Positions 23,801 to 33,434 of a stretch of DNA of 64,000 nt are shown here, piece after piece. Source of the stretch: Klebsormidium nitens (lineage: Eukaryota; Streptophyta; Klebsormidiophyceae; Klebsormidiales; Klebsormidiaceae). The translations under genes and the position numbers were made by a program. The notes under the pieces were generated by a model. It was not told the DNA's origin. It made no database searches and was given only the letters and a program-made list of their open reading frames with translations. Position 1 is the stretch's first letter; each line of letters begins with the position of its first letter. The stretch lies in the NCBI GenBank assembly GCA_000708835.1, contig DF237122.1, positions 64,151-128,150 of the forward strand, read 5' to 3'.

Positions 23801-25660
23801 GGATAAGTAGTTTCCTTTTGTCATATGTCTCTGTACATCGAAGAGGGTTAGCGAGGGAGACGACTCATCTTTTCCGATTGTGGTACGCTTTTCCACATGG
23901 ATGCGACCACATCCAGACCACATCAATGAAGGTGGCGCTTTCACAGCTTCCACGCCAATCAATCAACTCAATACCTCTCTTCCAGGAGGTGACTTCGACT
24001 TATGGGCTGTTTGGCACGTTGGAACCATTGCTCCGCCCACGCTTTTTCCGCACACTCCATGATGAAGTACAAAGCTTGAGAAAGTGACCCAGTGTTTTCT
24101 TCTCGTTTCAGGATGGCACAATACGCTGCTGGGTTCTCAACACTACCTCCCAAAACTTCGAGCACGTGGGCACACTCTCGGGCCACACCGCCCCCGTCGT
24201 CACGCTTCAATGCGCCGCCAATAAGCTATACTCGGGGTCCATGGATAAGAGCATCCGCGTATGGGATCTCACGGCGAACGGCGCGTGCATACAAACGCTA
24301 ACCGCGCACGAAAACGTGGTCATGAGCCTCCTCTGCTGGGACCAGTATTTGATAAGCTGTTCCCTGGATAACACGATCCGGGTTTGGGGGCTTAACCCGG
24401 CGGGTCAACTGGAGAACACGTACACGTACCCGGAGGTCGAGGCGGGGGCTGTGCGGGCGGCGCAAACGCCACAAGATGTAAGATGCTTTCCCTTTTTACA
24501 TTATGGAAACCGTTGCTTCTCTGAGAAAGGGGGAATCAACTTAGATGTTGCAGCATACAAGTTGCTTATGCTTGTGATTTGGAGCCTTGTTCTGTGACGT
24601 TCATCGAGTCGCCTCGTCTTCAAACACGTTCTCCGAACCATCAGCAGCGCAACTCTTCGATCAACAAATGTTACGAAAATGACGTCATATGCTTCTACCA
24701 GCCCTGTTGTTGTCAGGTCGACCGTCATGGCCGTTTGGTTCCAAATGAATGGTGAAATCATTGTTACTGTTCTGTGTCGATCGTCGTCTGTTTACTCTCG
24801 AGCCTGAGCCGCGCAATCTAGTCACCTGTGATAGATGCCTTTCCAACCCCGTCCGTCCAACCCGTAGTTCAAGCGGGGCGCTCGCCACATCCGGGGGTGT
24901 GGGACTCCCCCTTGGAACCCTCTATTGCCGAGTGACTCGCCTTAACTCTCCGTGTATGCCATCTAAACCGTTCCTGAGGTACTGAGGCTATGAATTGTCG
25001 CTTCACTGCAGGCCGGCAGCGCGCCGTCGCTTCGCTGACGTTTATGCCCGGGTAGTCTGCTCAGCAAGTGATGCCGCTTTTGACTGACTATATTGCGCTC
25101 TTACAGGGAGCTTTGGCCCTCTGCGGTTCGTTGGACGAGGCGGGGAAGCCTATTTTGGTGTGCGCGTACAACGACAATTCGGTCCGACTCTACGACCTGC
25201 CCACGTAAGTCTCTTCGTTAAAAAGTTGCGTGTTCGTTTTCCCGAACCTTATATTCGCCCGGTTTCTCAGTTGGTGACTGGCCACTGCGGCTAAGTTTAC
25301 GATCTCGCTGGGAACGGACTCAATGTTGAGGCGAATAAAAGTCGGATAGAAAATACTGAGAAGATGTACAGTCCGTGAATGGTTGAATCTTGACATTATT
25401 GTCGAACCACAGTTTGCGGCTCCTGAGACCGCCTCCGCCGCTGTATGTGGGACAGGTGTCATCCTGAGATGCACACATCATAGAATTGCAGTATGCAAAG
25501 TAGCTCGTCCTGCCTCCTTTGCAGGTTTCAAGAACGGGGCATCCTCTACTCGAGTCGAGAAGTCAGGACTCTGTTAGCCGGGCCGAGCGGGTTGCTCTTT
25601 ACAGGGGATAGTGCGGGGCTGGTGAAAGTCTGGACTTGGAAGAAGGCTGCACCCAGTTGA
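20869..25660 (+). CDS. ZFWD: CCCH zinc finger and WD40 repeat protein
   Basis: Seven exons: 20869-21498, 22200-22295, 22697-22786, 23253-23360, 24112-24477, 25107-25204 and 25525-25660, giving 507 aa in frame. Two CCCH fingers, both C-x7-C-x5-C-x3-H, lie near residues 40-58 and 168-186. They are separated by a Gly/Arg/Gln-rich low-complexity linker. WD40 repeats follow, with blade ends such as QSIRVWDCETGQ, KSIRVWDL, NTIRVWGL, NSVRLYDLP and LVKVWTW. The order matches plant ZFWD proteins. CCCH fingers suggest RNA binding and WD40 a protein-interaction propeller; no specific role is established here. The first intron needs a GC donor (AAAAG|GCGAGG): this is the only junction that restores the conserved GHEK-AVRAIALP, and the nearby GT donor breaks the frame. 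ATG at 20869 opens the frame directly. Confidence 0.96.
22500..22629. repeat. ~70-bp tandem duplication in ZFWD intron
   Basis: Two copies starting accgttgttt and sharing gcgattagtcagcaa, at about 22500-22556 and 22570-22629. They lie in the second intron, 70-200 bp before the acceptor of the exon at 22697. The duplication does not reach the exon. Confidence 0.85.
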
Positions 25661-26795
25661 TTATTTTGAAAGCTACTTAGTGGAAATAGCGACACTGACT
25701 ATAGTGTTCTGTCATTCCGGAATTGAAAGGTCCGATCCGCCTGTGAACGTGTTGCTCATTCACACGCTCATCCGACACCTCATTTGTGCAATTGCATCTT
25801 TTCAAATTGGTCGATGATCGAAGGCACCCCATCGGCCAGTGAGCACACTCCATCTGCTCATTGCGCCGGATCATAGAGAGATGCGGGAACCCCGCAACTC
25901 GCCCGACCATGCCTTTCTGCATGGCTGGCTGGCCGGGCCGGCATATATGAAACCATGGCCGGAAACCCTCTAAACACCAAGCATGGGGTCGTGTGACCCA
26001 GGGACTGCAGCAGCATATTCTGACATGCCTCTCTGATATCCGGCCGTAGCTTACTAGCTAGTGTCGGTGCAAGCACAGCTGATCATGTTTTGTAGGGGTC
26101 TGCTTCTTAGGTTTCTGGACATGACATGCAGCTGCAGCATGCAAACTTTATTCCCGGCCCGTTTGCTGGAGACCGTGCTCCATGGCCATATGGCGGCCAA
26201 GGGGTTAATAAACCAGAAGTTACCATCATGCTGCAATTCGTCCATTGGCCGCATGCAAGGGCCCCCGGGGAGCTCATGAGCAGGGACTATCGTCAAACTT
26301 GAAAGCATGAGCGCGTGATCATTTGAATATGTCAGTATATCGTATGTCAGTACTACAAGCGCATGCGCGAAAGGCCTGCAACATATACGTGCACTACGCT
26401 TCCTTAGTCGAGTCCAATGCAGGTTCAACCTAACGGAAGTTAATACAGCTGGATTGTCCGCCAGGATTCTCATTTATCATACATGCAATCATAAACAGGC
26501 TCGCAACCGAGTATCTCTTTCACAACATGGATCTGTGACTCACTGTACTGAAAGCACTGGTCGTTGGGATCCAATCGTTGGGATCAGACGCCACATTAAT
26601 GTGCGAGATGTGACATATTGCAGAATTTTGGAAAATCGAATAGCGAAAGGCCCCCTACTGCAAGGTACTAGACACGGCCAGGAAATCTGTCGTATGGAGT
26701 CTACGGTTTGCATCTCCACCTTATTTACAGTTACAAGGACACTGCAAGGCTGCCAATACTTTTAGATCGACCCAAATGTTACCCGGTGCACTGCT
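25661..26795. other. Convergent intergenic, ATGCA/CATGC-rich
   Basis: 3' regions of the ZFWD gene (plus) and the SDR gene (minus) meet here. No gene recognised. From about 25910 to 26440 there is a high density of GCATG, CATGC and ATGCA words (for example catgcctttctgcatgg, gacatgacatgcagctgcagcatgc and gccgcatgc), like the islands at 1-340, 31.9-32.3 kb, 36.5-36.9 kb and 52.7-53.1 kb. Confidence 0.5.
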
Positions 26796-28094
26796 TTAGT
26801 AGCCCACGTCCCTCCTGTCCGTGAAGAAACGGCCCGACGGCCCATCCGGTGGCTGGAGCGCCAGCCACACGGGCGTGTCTGCGCCCTCATCTATCGTTTT
26901 GTATCCTCTGTGTGATGACATGTCGGTGTTCACATACCCTGGACAGCACACGTTCACGAGCACCTTGCCATCATCCCCCCGTTTTGCTAGATCCCGCGCC
27001 AGGATGCGGTTGAATGCGGCCACTCCGACCTTGGACACACCGTACATGCTCGCCGGCCAGCCGTTCTGCTTGTAAGTACCGGCTTCAATCTGGTTGGGAA
27101 ACTCGTTCATGAGCTGGTCTAGTTGCTCCAATGTGAGCTCAGGATCTGAGAACTTGCGCTGCAGTTCCGGTGACAAGATGCTCAGCGTGCCAGCCCGAGA
27201 CCCGACAGTCACGACGCGAGCGCCCGCAGAGCTCTTCTTTAGTAACGGCAGAAGTTCCTGCGTGACATTGCGCGTCCCAAAGTAGTTGATGGCGTTTGTC
27301 TGCCGCGCCTCGTTAGCCCCAAACGTGTTGCCCTTGAATGCGAACCCCGCGTTGTTGACCAGGATATCCAGACCCCCGTGCTCCTTCTCAAGCCACTTTG
27401 CAAACGACTTGACCGAGTCCTTGTCACTGATGTCCAGTTGGTGGAACTCCACATCCACTCCTTCCTCCTTGAGTTGCTTTTGAGCCGCAGCACCGAGCTC
27501 CGGGTTGCGCGCTGTCAGAATTGTGGTCACGCCCTCCTTCCCTAGCTTTTTTGCTATTGCAAAGCCGATGCCTTTGTTTGCCCCAGTCACCACGGCCGTC
27601 GCGTGCTTCTTCCAATCCTCCATCTCGGCTGAGGTAGCGTAGCTAGGCTGCCGCCCTGTTACGCGGTTGACCAACGTCCTGCCAAAACTCCCAGCGAACT
27701 GGCCAATCAGGTGAAGGTTGCTCGACATGCCAGGTCCAATCTGCGCTGGTCCTACTGAATCCCGCAAGTCTACACTGACACCACCGATACAAAGTCCAGC
27801 GGTCTGCTGAGTTCCTTGTGCTCTGGGGCGCCTAATCAGCAGCAATCCTGCAGAACAATGTAAATGCTTTGATTGCGCGCTCTTAACTACCACGGTGAAG
27901 GGGTCTGCATGTAGGCGTGTGAGCTTGTTGGAAAGCAAAACATTAGCAACTTCCGCCCCCGAGGATATTTGCAGCTGCTGATGATGCGTGCAAAGGCTGA
28001 CACGAGGAACTGCAAGTGAGGCAGCCATGAAAGAGCTGAGCAAAGAACGTTCAAAGAACGTTCCTTGCAGAATCTGCAGTGCAGAGTTCAGCAT
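26796..28094 (-). CDS. Carbonyl reductase-like short-chain dehydrogenase
   Basis: One uninterrupted frame of 432 codons plus stop, in a window where most genes are split. Classical SDR elements are present: NADP-binding TGANKGIG at residues 170-177, NNAG at 247-250, a catalytic Ser in VGSRAG near 299 and YGVSK at 351-355. The C-terminal CCPGYVNTDM and GADTPVWLAL are typical of the carbonyl reductase / menthone-type branch. This branch reduces carbonyls with NADPH. The ~155 residues before the Rossmann fold are far longer than in cytosolic members and are rich in Ser, Leu and basic residues, which suggests a plastid or mitochondrial presequence. The sequence near 27853 (acattgttctgcag on the minus strand) resembles an acceptor, so part of the extension may be intron. 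Alternative starts are Met23, Met123 and Met158. Confidence 0.92.
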   Translation of the reverse strand: MLNSALQILQGTFFERSLLSSFMAASLAVPRVSLCTHHQQLQISSGAEVANVLLSNKLTRLHADPFTVVVKSAQSKHLHCSAGLLLIRRPRAQGTQQTAGLCIGGVSVDLRDSVGPAQIGPGMSSNLHLIGQFAGSFGRTLVNRVTGRQPSYATSAEMEDWKKHATAVVTGANKGIGFAIAKKLGKEGVTTILTARNPELGAAAQKQLKEEGVDVEFHQLDISDKDSVKSFAKWLEKEHGGLDILVNNAGFAFKGNTFGANEARQTNAINYFGTRNVTQELLPLLKKSSAGARVVTVGSRAGTLSILSPELQRKFSDPELTLEQLDQLMNEFPNQIEAGTYKQNGWPASMYGVSKVGVAAFNRILARDLAKRGDDGKVLVNVCCPGYVNTDMSSHRGYKTIDEGADTPVWLALQPPDGPSGRFFTDRRDVGY

Positions 28095-29007
28095 TCGAAG
28101 GGGGCTTTCAAACCCTAGTGGTCAAGCGTAAACCCTCCTTAACCCCAAGGTTTCAAGGTTGATTCTCCCTCGGCTGTCCACGTCGACAAAAGCGCGGGCT
28201 GAAGCACTTTTTGCACACCGTGGCAGCCGCTGTCCACCGTGGCAGATTCTGCGCACTTTTTCATGGCTGGTGCGCGGCCGGTTGCTTCAGACCGGGAGGT
28301 TGAGCCGCCGTGCGTGTGTCAGGCAGATACGAATTCCTCTGGACGGAAGAGCAGCGGCGAGGCACATTTTGGCAGCTCTGACGTTCGATGCCGTAGAGGA
28401 CTGTGGAGGGAAGGAGGAAAGCGCGTGGACTCACGGGGATGACTGCCTTGAAGCAACAGCAGAGACAATTTTATATAATCCGACTTTGACCACAAGTACC
28501 CTGGTTTCTGAGGACCATAATTCTGCCCTGCAAATGCTTCAAAAGCGGTTTGGGTACTTTGGGGACAAGCGCACAATTAATGCGCTGACTTTTTGTGGAT
28601 TTTGACCGCTCACTTTCTGGTCAGCATGGCGCCGTGTTGACTCAAGAGGGCCACGTCGTTCCCTGAGCCCTCTGCAGAATGACTTTTCATGAGTCGGAAA
28701 ATGGCGGCGGAGAAATTGTGTTGCTGAAATCGCAGCTTGGTAGGGCAGATTGCGAACTGCGCTGGTCAGTCTTTAGACGGCTGGCATTCATTTGCAGCAC
28801 GTGAATTGATCTTCTGTGGCCAGGTTTCTTGCAGCAAGTGTGTTGGAGGGAGTTTCAGATTTCAAAAGGCCTGTTCAGAAGGACATATCACAAGTTTAGA
28901 GTTGAATTTATCTGCGCCCGAGCCGCTCTTGAAGACAACACGTAGACAGAGGGTTATTGCATGTTGTTAGTTGTTATTTTGAGCTCTGGAAGCAGTTGGG
29001 AAGCATC
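28095..29007. promoter_or_regulatory. Divergent promoter interval, SDR / DUF7804
   Basis: Interval of 913 bp between the ATGs of the minus-strand SDR and plus-strand DUF7804 genes. A 148-codon plus-strand open frame at 28159-28605 has no family resemblance and is probably chance. No specific promoter element assigned. Confidence 0.4.
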
Positions 29008-30472
29008 ATGGCTTCCCGGGCCGCGCTCATGGCCCAGGTTGCCCCCACAACTTCTTACCTTGGGCGGTCGCAGAGCGGGAGCTTCACAAGCACCAGCAGT
29101 GCCAGCTCTGACAGCATGTAAGTTCGTTCTCCACTTTGGGATACTTGCTGGACAATTCTATGTTGTTTGTGAGTCCTCGGCCGCGTTTTTACATGCCCTG
29201 ATCGACAGCTTTCCTCTGATCTTTTTGAATAGTATGTGGGCACTATCATAATTTCTCCTTCTCTGTCCTTGCCAATCAGTCCCTTTCCATTTGCTAATTA
29301 GTTCCTGGGCTTCTGTGTTTCAAACTTCTAGGTCAAGGGCTGCTATTGTCGATTGGAACAGATCATGCTATGTATCAATCTCCCTTCCTTTCTTGAAAGG
29401 AACTAAAAGGAAGGAAGGCAAAAGGGTGTGCATGTTCTAAATGCGTCCCCCCTTGGATTGCAGGCCCCCTCTCCGGAAGCACGACTCGCTGCGGTCAAGC
29501 TTTTCTGGCCGGAAGCTGCCCCCTTCTCTGAGCTTAGACAGCATTCAGCGCTCTCCTCTGGACACAGCTCGGCGAAGGTCCGGCGTACATGCATCTGCTG
29601 TTTTGTCCCACTACAGCAAGCCTGAAGCCAGCTTCCCCTCCACATTTGTTTCCGACACAGCGTCCGTTCCGTCGCCCAGATTTGACAAGTGGCTTACGCA
29701 AGCGGCAGGAGAGGTGAGCATTCTGGTGCATCTTGCAGACCCTTGTTCATTGTTTCCAGGGAGAGAGGATGGGGCCAAAATAGAGTCCACATAGAAGACA
29801 TGTGATCTTTGCTGCCAACTTCGTTAGTCACAGTGGTTGATCATGTGTTTGGCGCTGTCTGGTCCATGATGTTACTTTACAGGAGCGCTGCAGGAGGAGA
29901 AAGAAACCGGGGACTGAGGTTTGTTCTCCTCAGAGGCAGACAAGTCTTTCGGTTTCACGCTGCAGATCTGATTTGGCCAGATTATGACATCCGTTTGGCT
30001 TTTTGTGCAGATCGTGAGGCACTTAGAAGAGGCGCCCTTTTTGCACTACGTCTTTGACGGGAAGTCAAAGGAGGGGGGCCCTCAGTTCCACCATGTTTCT
30101 GAGGGGGTCGCATCCACTTCAGGGGGATGGGACGAGATCCAATCGCAGGTACAAGCGGTGTCGCCTGACGGAGTTATCCTAGTTCAGAGATTAGGAGTAG
30201 AAGCAGCAGCTGGTTGCTATGGAGAGGAGTATGCGGAGACTAGTGAGAACTGCGCAAAGCTGGAGGGGTGTCCGTATGCCACGGGGCCCAGGACGGACGT
30301 GTGGGGGCTTGTGGTGCAAGGAAGGCGGAATGCGAAGCATGCGTGTTACATTCTGAAGACGACGCGGGCGGTGGGTTGCAGCCATGCGTGCACGCGGTTC
30401 AGCTTGACACGAGCAAAGTGTTTCGGACCGTCGCTGCATAAGCAGCTGGAGAACTCGTGGCTAGCAAGCTGA
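29008..30472 (+). CDS. DUF7804 plant-type protein, probably plastidial
   Basis: Three exons: 29008-29117, 29464-29713 and 30011-30472, giving 273 aa in frame. The first ~110 residues are rich in Ser, Arg and Thr and short of acidic residues, which suggests a chloroplast transit peptide. The conserved domain begins at FDKWLTQAAGEIVRHLEEAPFLHYVF. It continues through VSPDGVILVQRL, TDVWGLVVQG, ACYILKTTRA, CTRFSLTRAKCFG and KQLENSWL, a pattern I recognise from the plant family of unknown function DUF7804. Function is unknown and no catalytic motif is evident. An upstream ATG in another frame (28961) is not used in this model. The ATG at 29008 gives a frame continuous through the phase-2 first intron. 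Confidence 0.85.
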
Positions 30473-30840
30473 GGGTTGGGACAACCGAAGGTTTAGTCTG
30501 TACATCTTGACTAGGACTGCAGGAGTTTGCCATCAACCATTCTTTGAGATCAAACGCAAAGTTGTTAAAAGATCGTGGAGAGCATGCAGCCACATGGCCA
30601 GAGGTTTAGGAGAGGAAGTTCGTATTGTGCCAACAAGTTAGCTCGTCGTTAGATCAAAACCGAGAAATCCAGCCAATCAGATTTGTTTGTAAAGAGTGGA
30701 GACTTTTGCTTAATGTAGTTCGGCTTTTGGATCAAATCAGGAGTCCTTTGCTCATCATACGTGGATCTCAATCACTTAAACCACCATTTCATGGCCCATG
30801 ACTCATTGAACCAGTGCTGCTTGATGACTTGATTTTGAAG

Positions 30841-30894
30841 TATGATGACATGGATTTCAAGTGGCTGTATGATGACATGGATTTCAAGTGGCTG
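30841..30894. repeat. 27-bp perfect tandem repeat x2
   Basis: The unit starting tatgatgacatggatttc and ending gtggctg occurs twice without mismatch. It lies in a short open frame, where it repeats nine residues. I see no evidence that this frame is a gene. Confidence 0.95.
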
Positions 30895-31065
30895 ACGATA
30901 GAATCCCTACATATTGCATCCGATGAACAATTGTTTGTGAGTCTGCAAATTGCATCGCTAATGAAACAAGTTGCGTTTAGCTGCACATATAAGGCAATGG
31001 CAATTATTTAGGACCGTAGCTAGCTTCTGGACCATTTTGCCCTTGCGCCATGCAGGTGTTGCACT

Positions 31066-31102
31066 AAATTATCACACACATTCCGAGTGTGTGTGATAAT
31101 TT
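31066..31102. repeat. Perfect 15-bp inverted repeat, 7-nt loop
   Basis: aaattatcacacaca, then ttccgag, then the exact reverse complement tgtgtgtgataattt. It could form a stable hairpin or cruciform. It is about 600 bp 3' of the DUF7804 stop and may be a structured RNA element, a terminator-like signal or a remnant of a small inverted-repeat element. Confidence 0.9.
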
Positions 31103-32980
31103 ACTACTACTTACTTTACATACTTCCTTGCCACCGCCTCACAGCAGCAGCAAGCAAAGCGCCCAAGCATTAGCTACTTAGGGTTTCGATTTCAGAAGAG
31201 AAGGAGAAAGCGAAGCAAGCAAGGGGGCTGGGCCAATTCAGACAATCTCGTGCTCTCACGGAAGATCTTCTCTGCGATTTCTGATTGGTCAACCATCTGA
31301 AGATTCTATGCAGGTCCAAGACTGACATCCTCCCTCTCTCTCCTCTCCCCTCTCAGGTATGACACTTTATCCGCCAGGCACCAGAATTCTTATCAATGCG
31401 GAAGCTCTTCGTAAAGCAGGAAAACTTGTTTAACTCGTGCATGCTGAGATGGACTGACTATGCTTTGGGATAGATCATTAGTTTGTTGCATTGAATGCTT
31501 TTGTTCTATTGCTTCTGTCTTAATTCTGGCCCAGCCCCCCTTTAGCATTCAACAATAAGAGGGTAGTATAGGCAGTCCTACAGTAGTAGTCTCGGATGTG
31601 CTCATCCAATCTGGACAAACACATAAAGACAGCATATTTTGATAAGACGGCAGGCCAGCCAAGTTAGTTTGTATAACTATCTTCACACAATTGATGCTTC
31701 CATTGAATATCATTCTTGGGTTATGCATGACTCAAATTGTAACTCAAAACATAGACCATAATTTCATCCCAGAAGAGCCAAGGTAGGCAATGAAAGAAGG
31801 GCTGTCAACTTCTTTCCATGCCAATCCACCTGAATCTTCTCTGCTATCTTGTTAGATACACATGACCTGTCCACTATGGCTTTCAATTGAGGACAGGAAG
31901 GCAAACCGGAATATCTCATGCCGTATAAATTGAGAAGACTCATATGCTTGCATGAAGATTGGCATGCTTGTCATATGAATCTAGCTTTTGCTGCTTCATA
32001 GTCCTGCCGCGCCACATACCATGGCCAATCAGATGGCTACTGGGCGGCCGAACGTAGATATGCATGTGTTCAGACTAAGTACTTGACCTGGGCCATGCGC
32101 ATAATTACCATTTAATGTCGATTAATTTCAACTCTCATCATCGAGGCGGCAGGGTCGATCCGACTAAGTGCATATGGTTGCAGGTGCCCTAGCTTCGATT
32201 ATATGCAATACTTAAGGGCATGCTGGTCGATCACTAGTTGGTGCATTCGAATAGGTGGCCAGAGGTATCTAGTACGCGCCAAAATCACCAAGGCTAAAGA
32301 AACAAGTGCAACATTCTATAACTTCGAGTCATAAGCAGCCACAGATTTCAACTCAAGAGGTGCCGGAGACTTCTTAAGCACTTACATTTCTGACATAATA
32401 ACCTAACATCGCACCCGCACGTTGCATCCTCCAATTGTCGAGGAACATGATGACGTCGTTGTTACATTACCAATTAAACTGCAAAACGTGTGGTCATGGA
32501 ACCTCCATCAATTCTTTTAGTGAATGATCGAGTCTTTCGCGCACAGTCATTGTCACGGCCTTGCAGCATCATGAATCATACCGACTGATATTCGAGTGCA
32601 CATCTCAAAGCGTGAACTAGCACTTTGAGGCGCAGTTGGTCTATCTCACCCTCAGCTAGTACTGTTGTTTCTAAGGTCGATCCCTCTTGATTCTGATCCT
32701 CCATGCACGACCTCATGATTTCAACGAGGCTTGTGAGCGTTTCTATCATTGGTCATTGTCCCTTCACCAGAAATCCCGCAGAAAAACCCATCACAATCCG
32801 TTGCACAATCAAGGACAACCACCACTGGCACGTATTTAGTAGTCCCGAGTATCCACGTCCGAGCTTACCCGAAGATTCATTTGTTAAAAGCCTTTTACCC
32901 AGCACCCGCAGAATCATAGCGGACTGACTACATGCACACTTGAGCCATACCTCGGAATCGTGTTCCTTCACCGGCCCCGC

Positions 32981-33024
32981 CTCATATTCCTTTTAAGGAA
33001 GCTTCATATTCCTTTTAAGGAAGC
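32981..33024. repeat. 22-bp tandem repeat with internal palindrome
   Basis: A unit ending tcatattccttttaaggaagc occurs twice (32981-33002 and 33003-33024). Each copy holds the palindrome ttccttttaaggaa. It lies about 410 bp 3' of the H2B stop codon. Confidence 0.85.
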
Positions 33025-33434
33025 GAAGGTTTTTTGAATCGAATATTTCGCTTCGTGTCTGTTAAAGAAGCACTCTTACATTGAAGAATATTTCACTTCG
33101 CGGCTCGTCAGTATTGCGTCATCTATTCGGCCGTCTTTGTACAACCTCTTTCGGCCCTGGTCCACCATTCCGTGAGCCAAAGTCTTTGATCAAGCTTTCC
33201 TGAACTTTTTGCGCCCCTTTTGACAGAGCTTAGAAATGGCAAAGCAAATCCTGCACCGCCCACTGCTTCCTATCCATTCCTACCCTCGGTCTCCCGACTC
33301 TTCCCGACCAGATACTCTTTTCTATCCTGACTTCCTCTTACATTCATTTTATGACCCCCGCCCACCTACAACGGCGCATTCTGCGTTCTCCGTCTCCCCC
33401 CCCCTGCTCCGCTCGCCATTTCCCCGCCCCCCCT

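Larger units (their letters stand above)
30473..33434. other. Convergent intergenic desert (3 kb)
   Basis: 3' regions of the DUF7804 gene (plus) and histone H2B (minus). No gene recognised. It contains a 27-bp tandem repeat (30841-30894), a perfect hairpin (31066-31102), a 22-bp tandem repeat (32981-33024) and an ATGCA/GCATG-rich part at about 31940-32250. A pyrimidine-rich tctctc tract occurs near 31330-31357. The 3' UTRs of both genes must lie at the ends. Confidence 0.5.

Noticed and set aside
28159-28605. 148-codon plus-strand open frame between SDR and DUF7804
   Set aside because: No family pattern, compositionally noncoding, and it sits in the divergent promoter interval; probably chance.
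30814-31011. 65-codon frame with nine-residue duplication
   Set aside because: Only a tandem DNA repeat in an intergenic region; no gene evidence.
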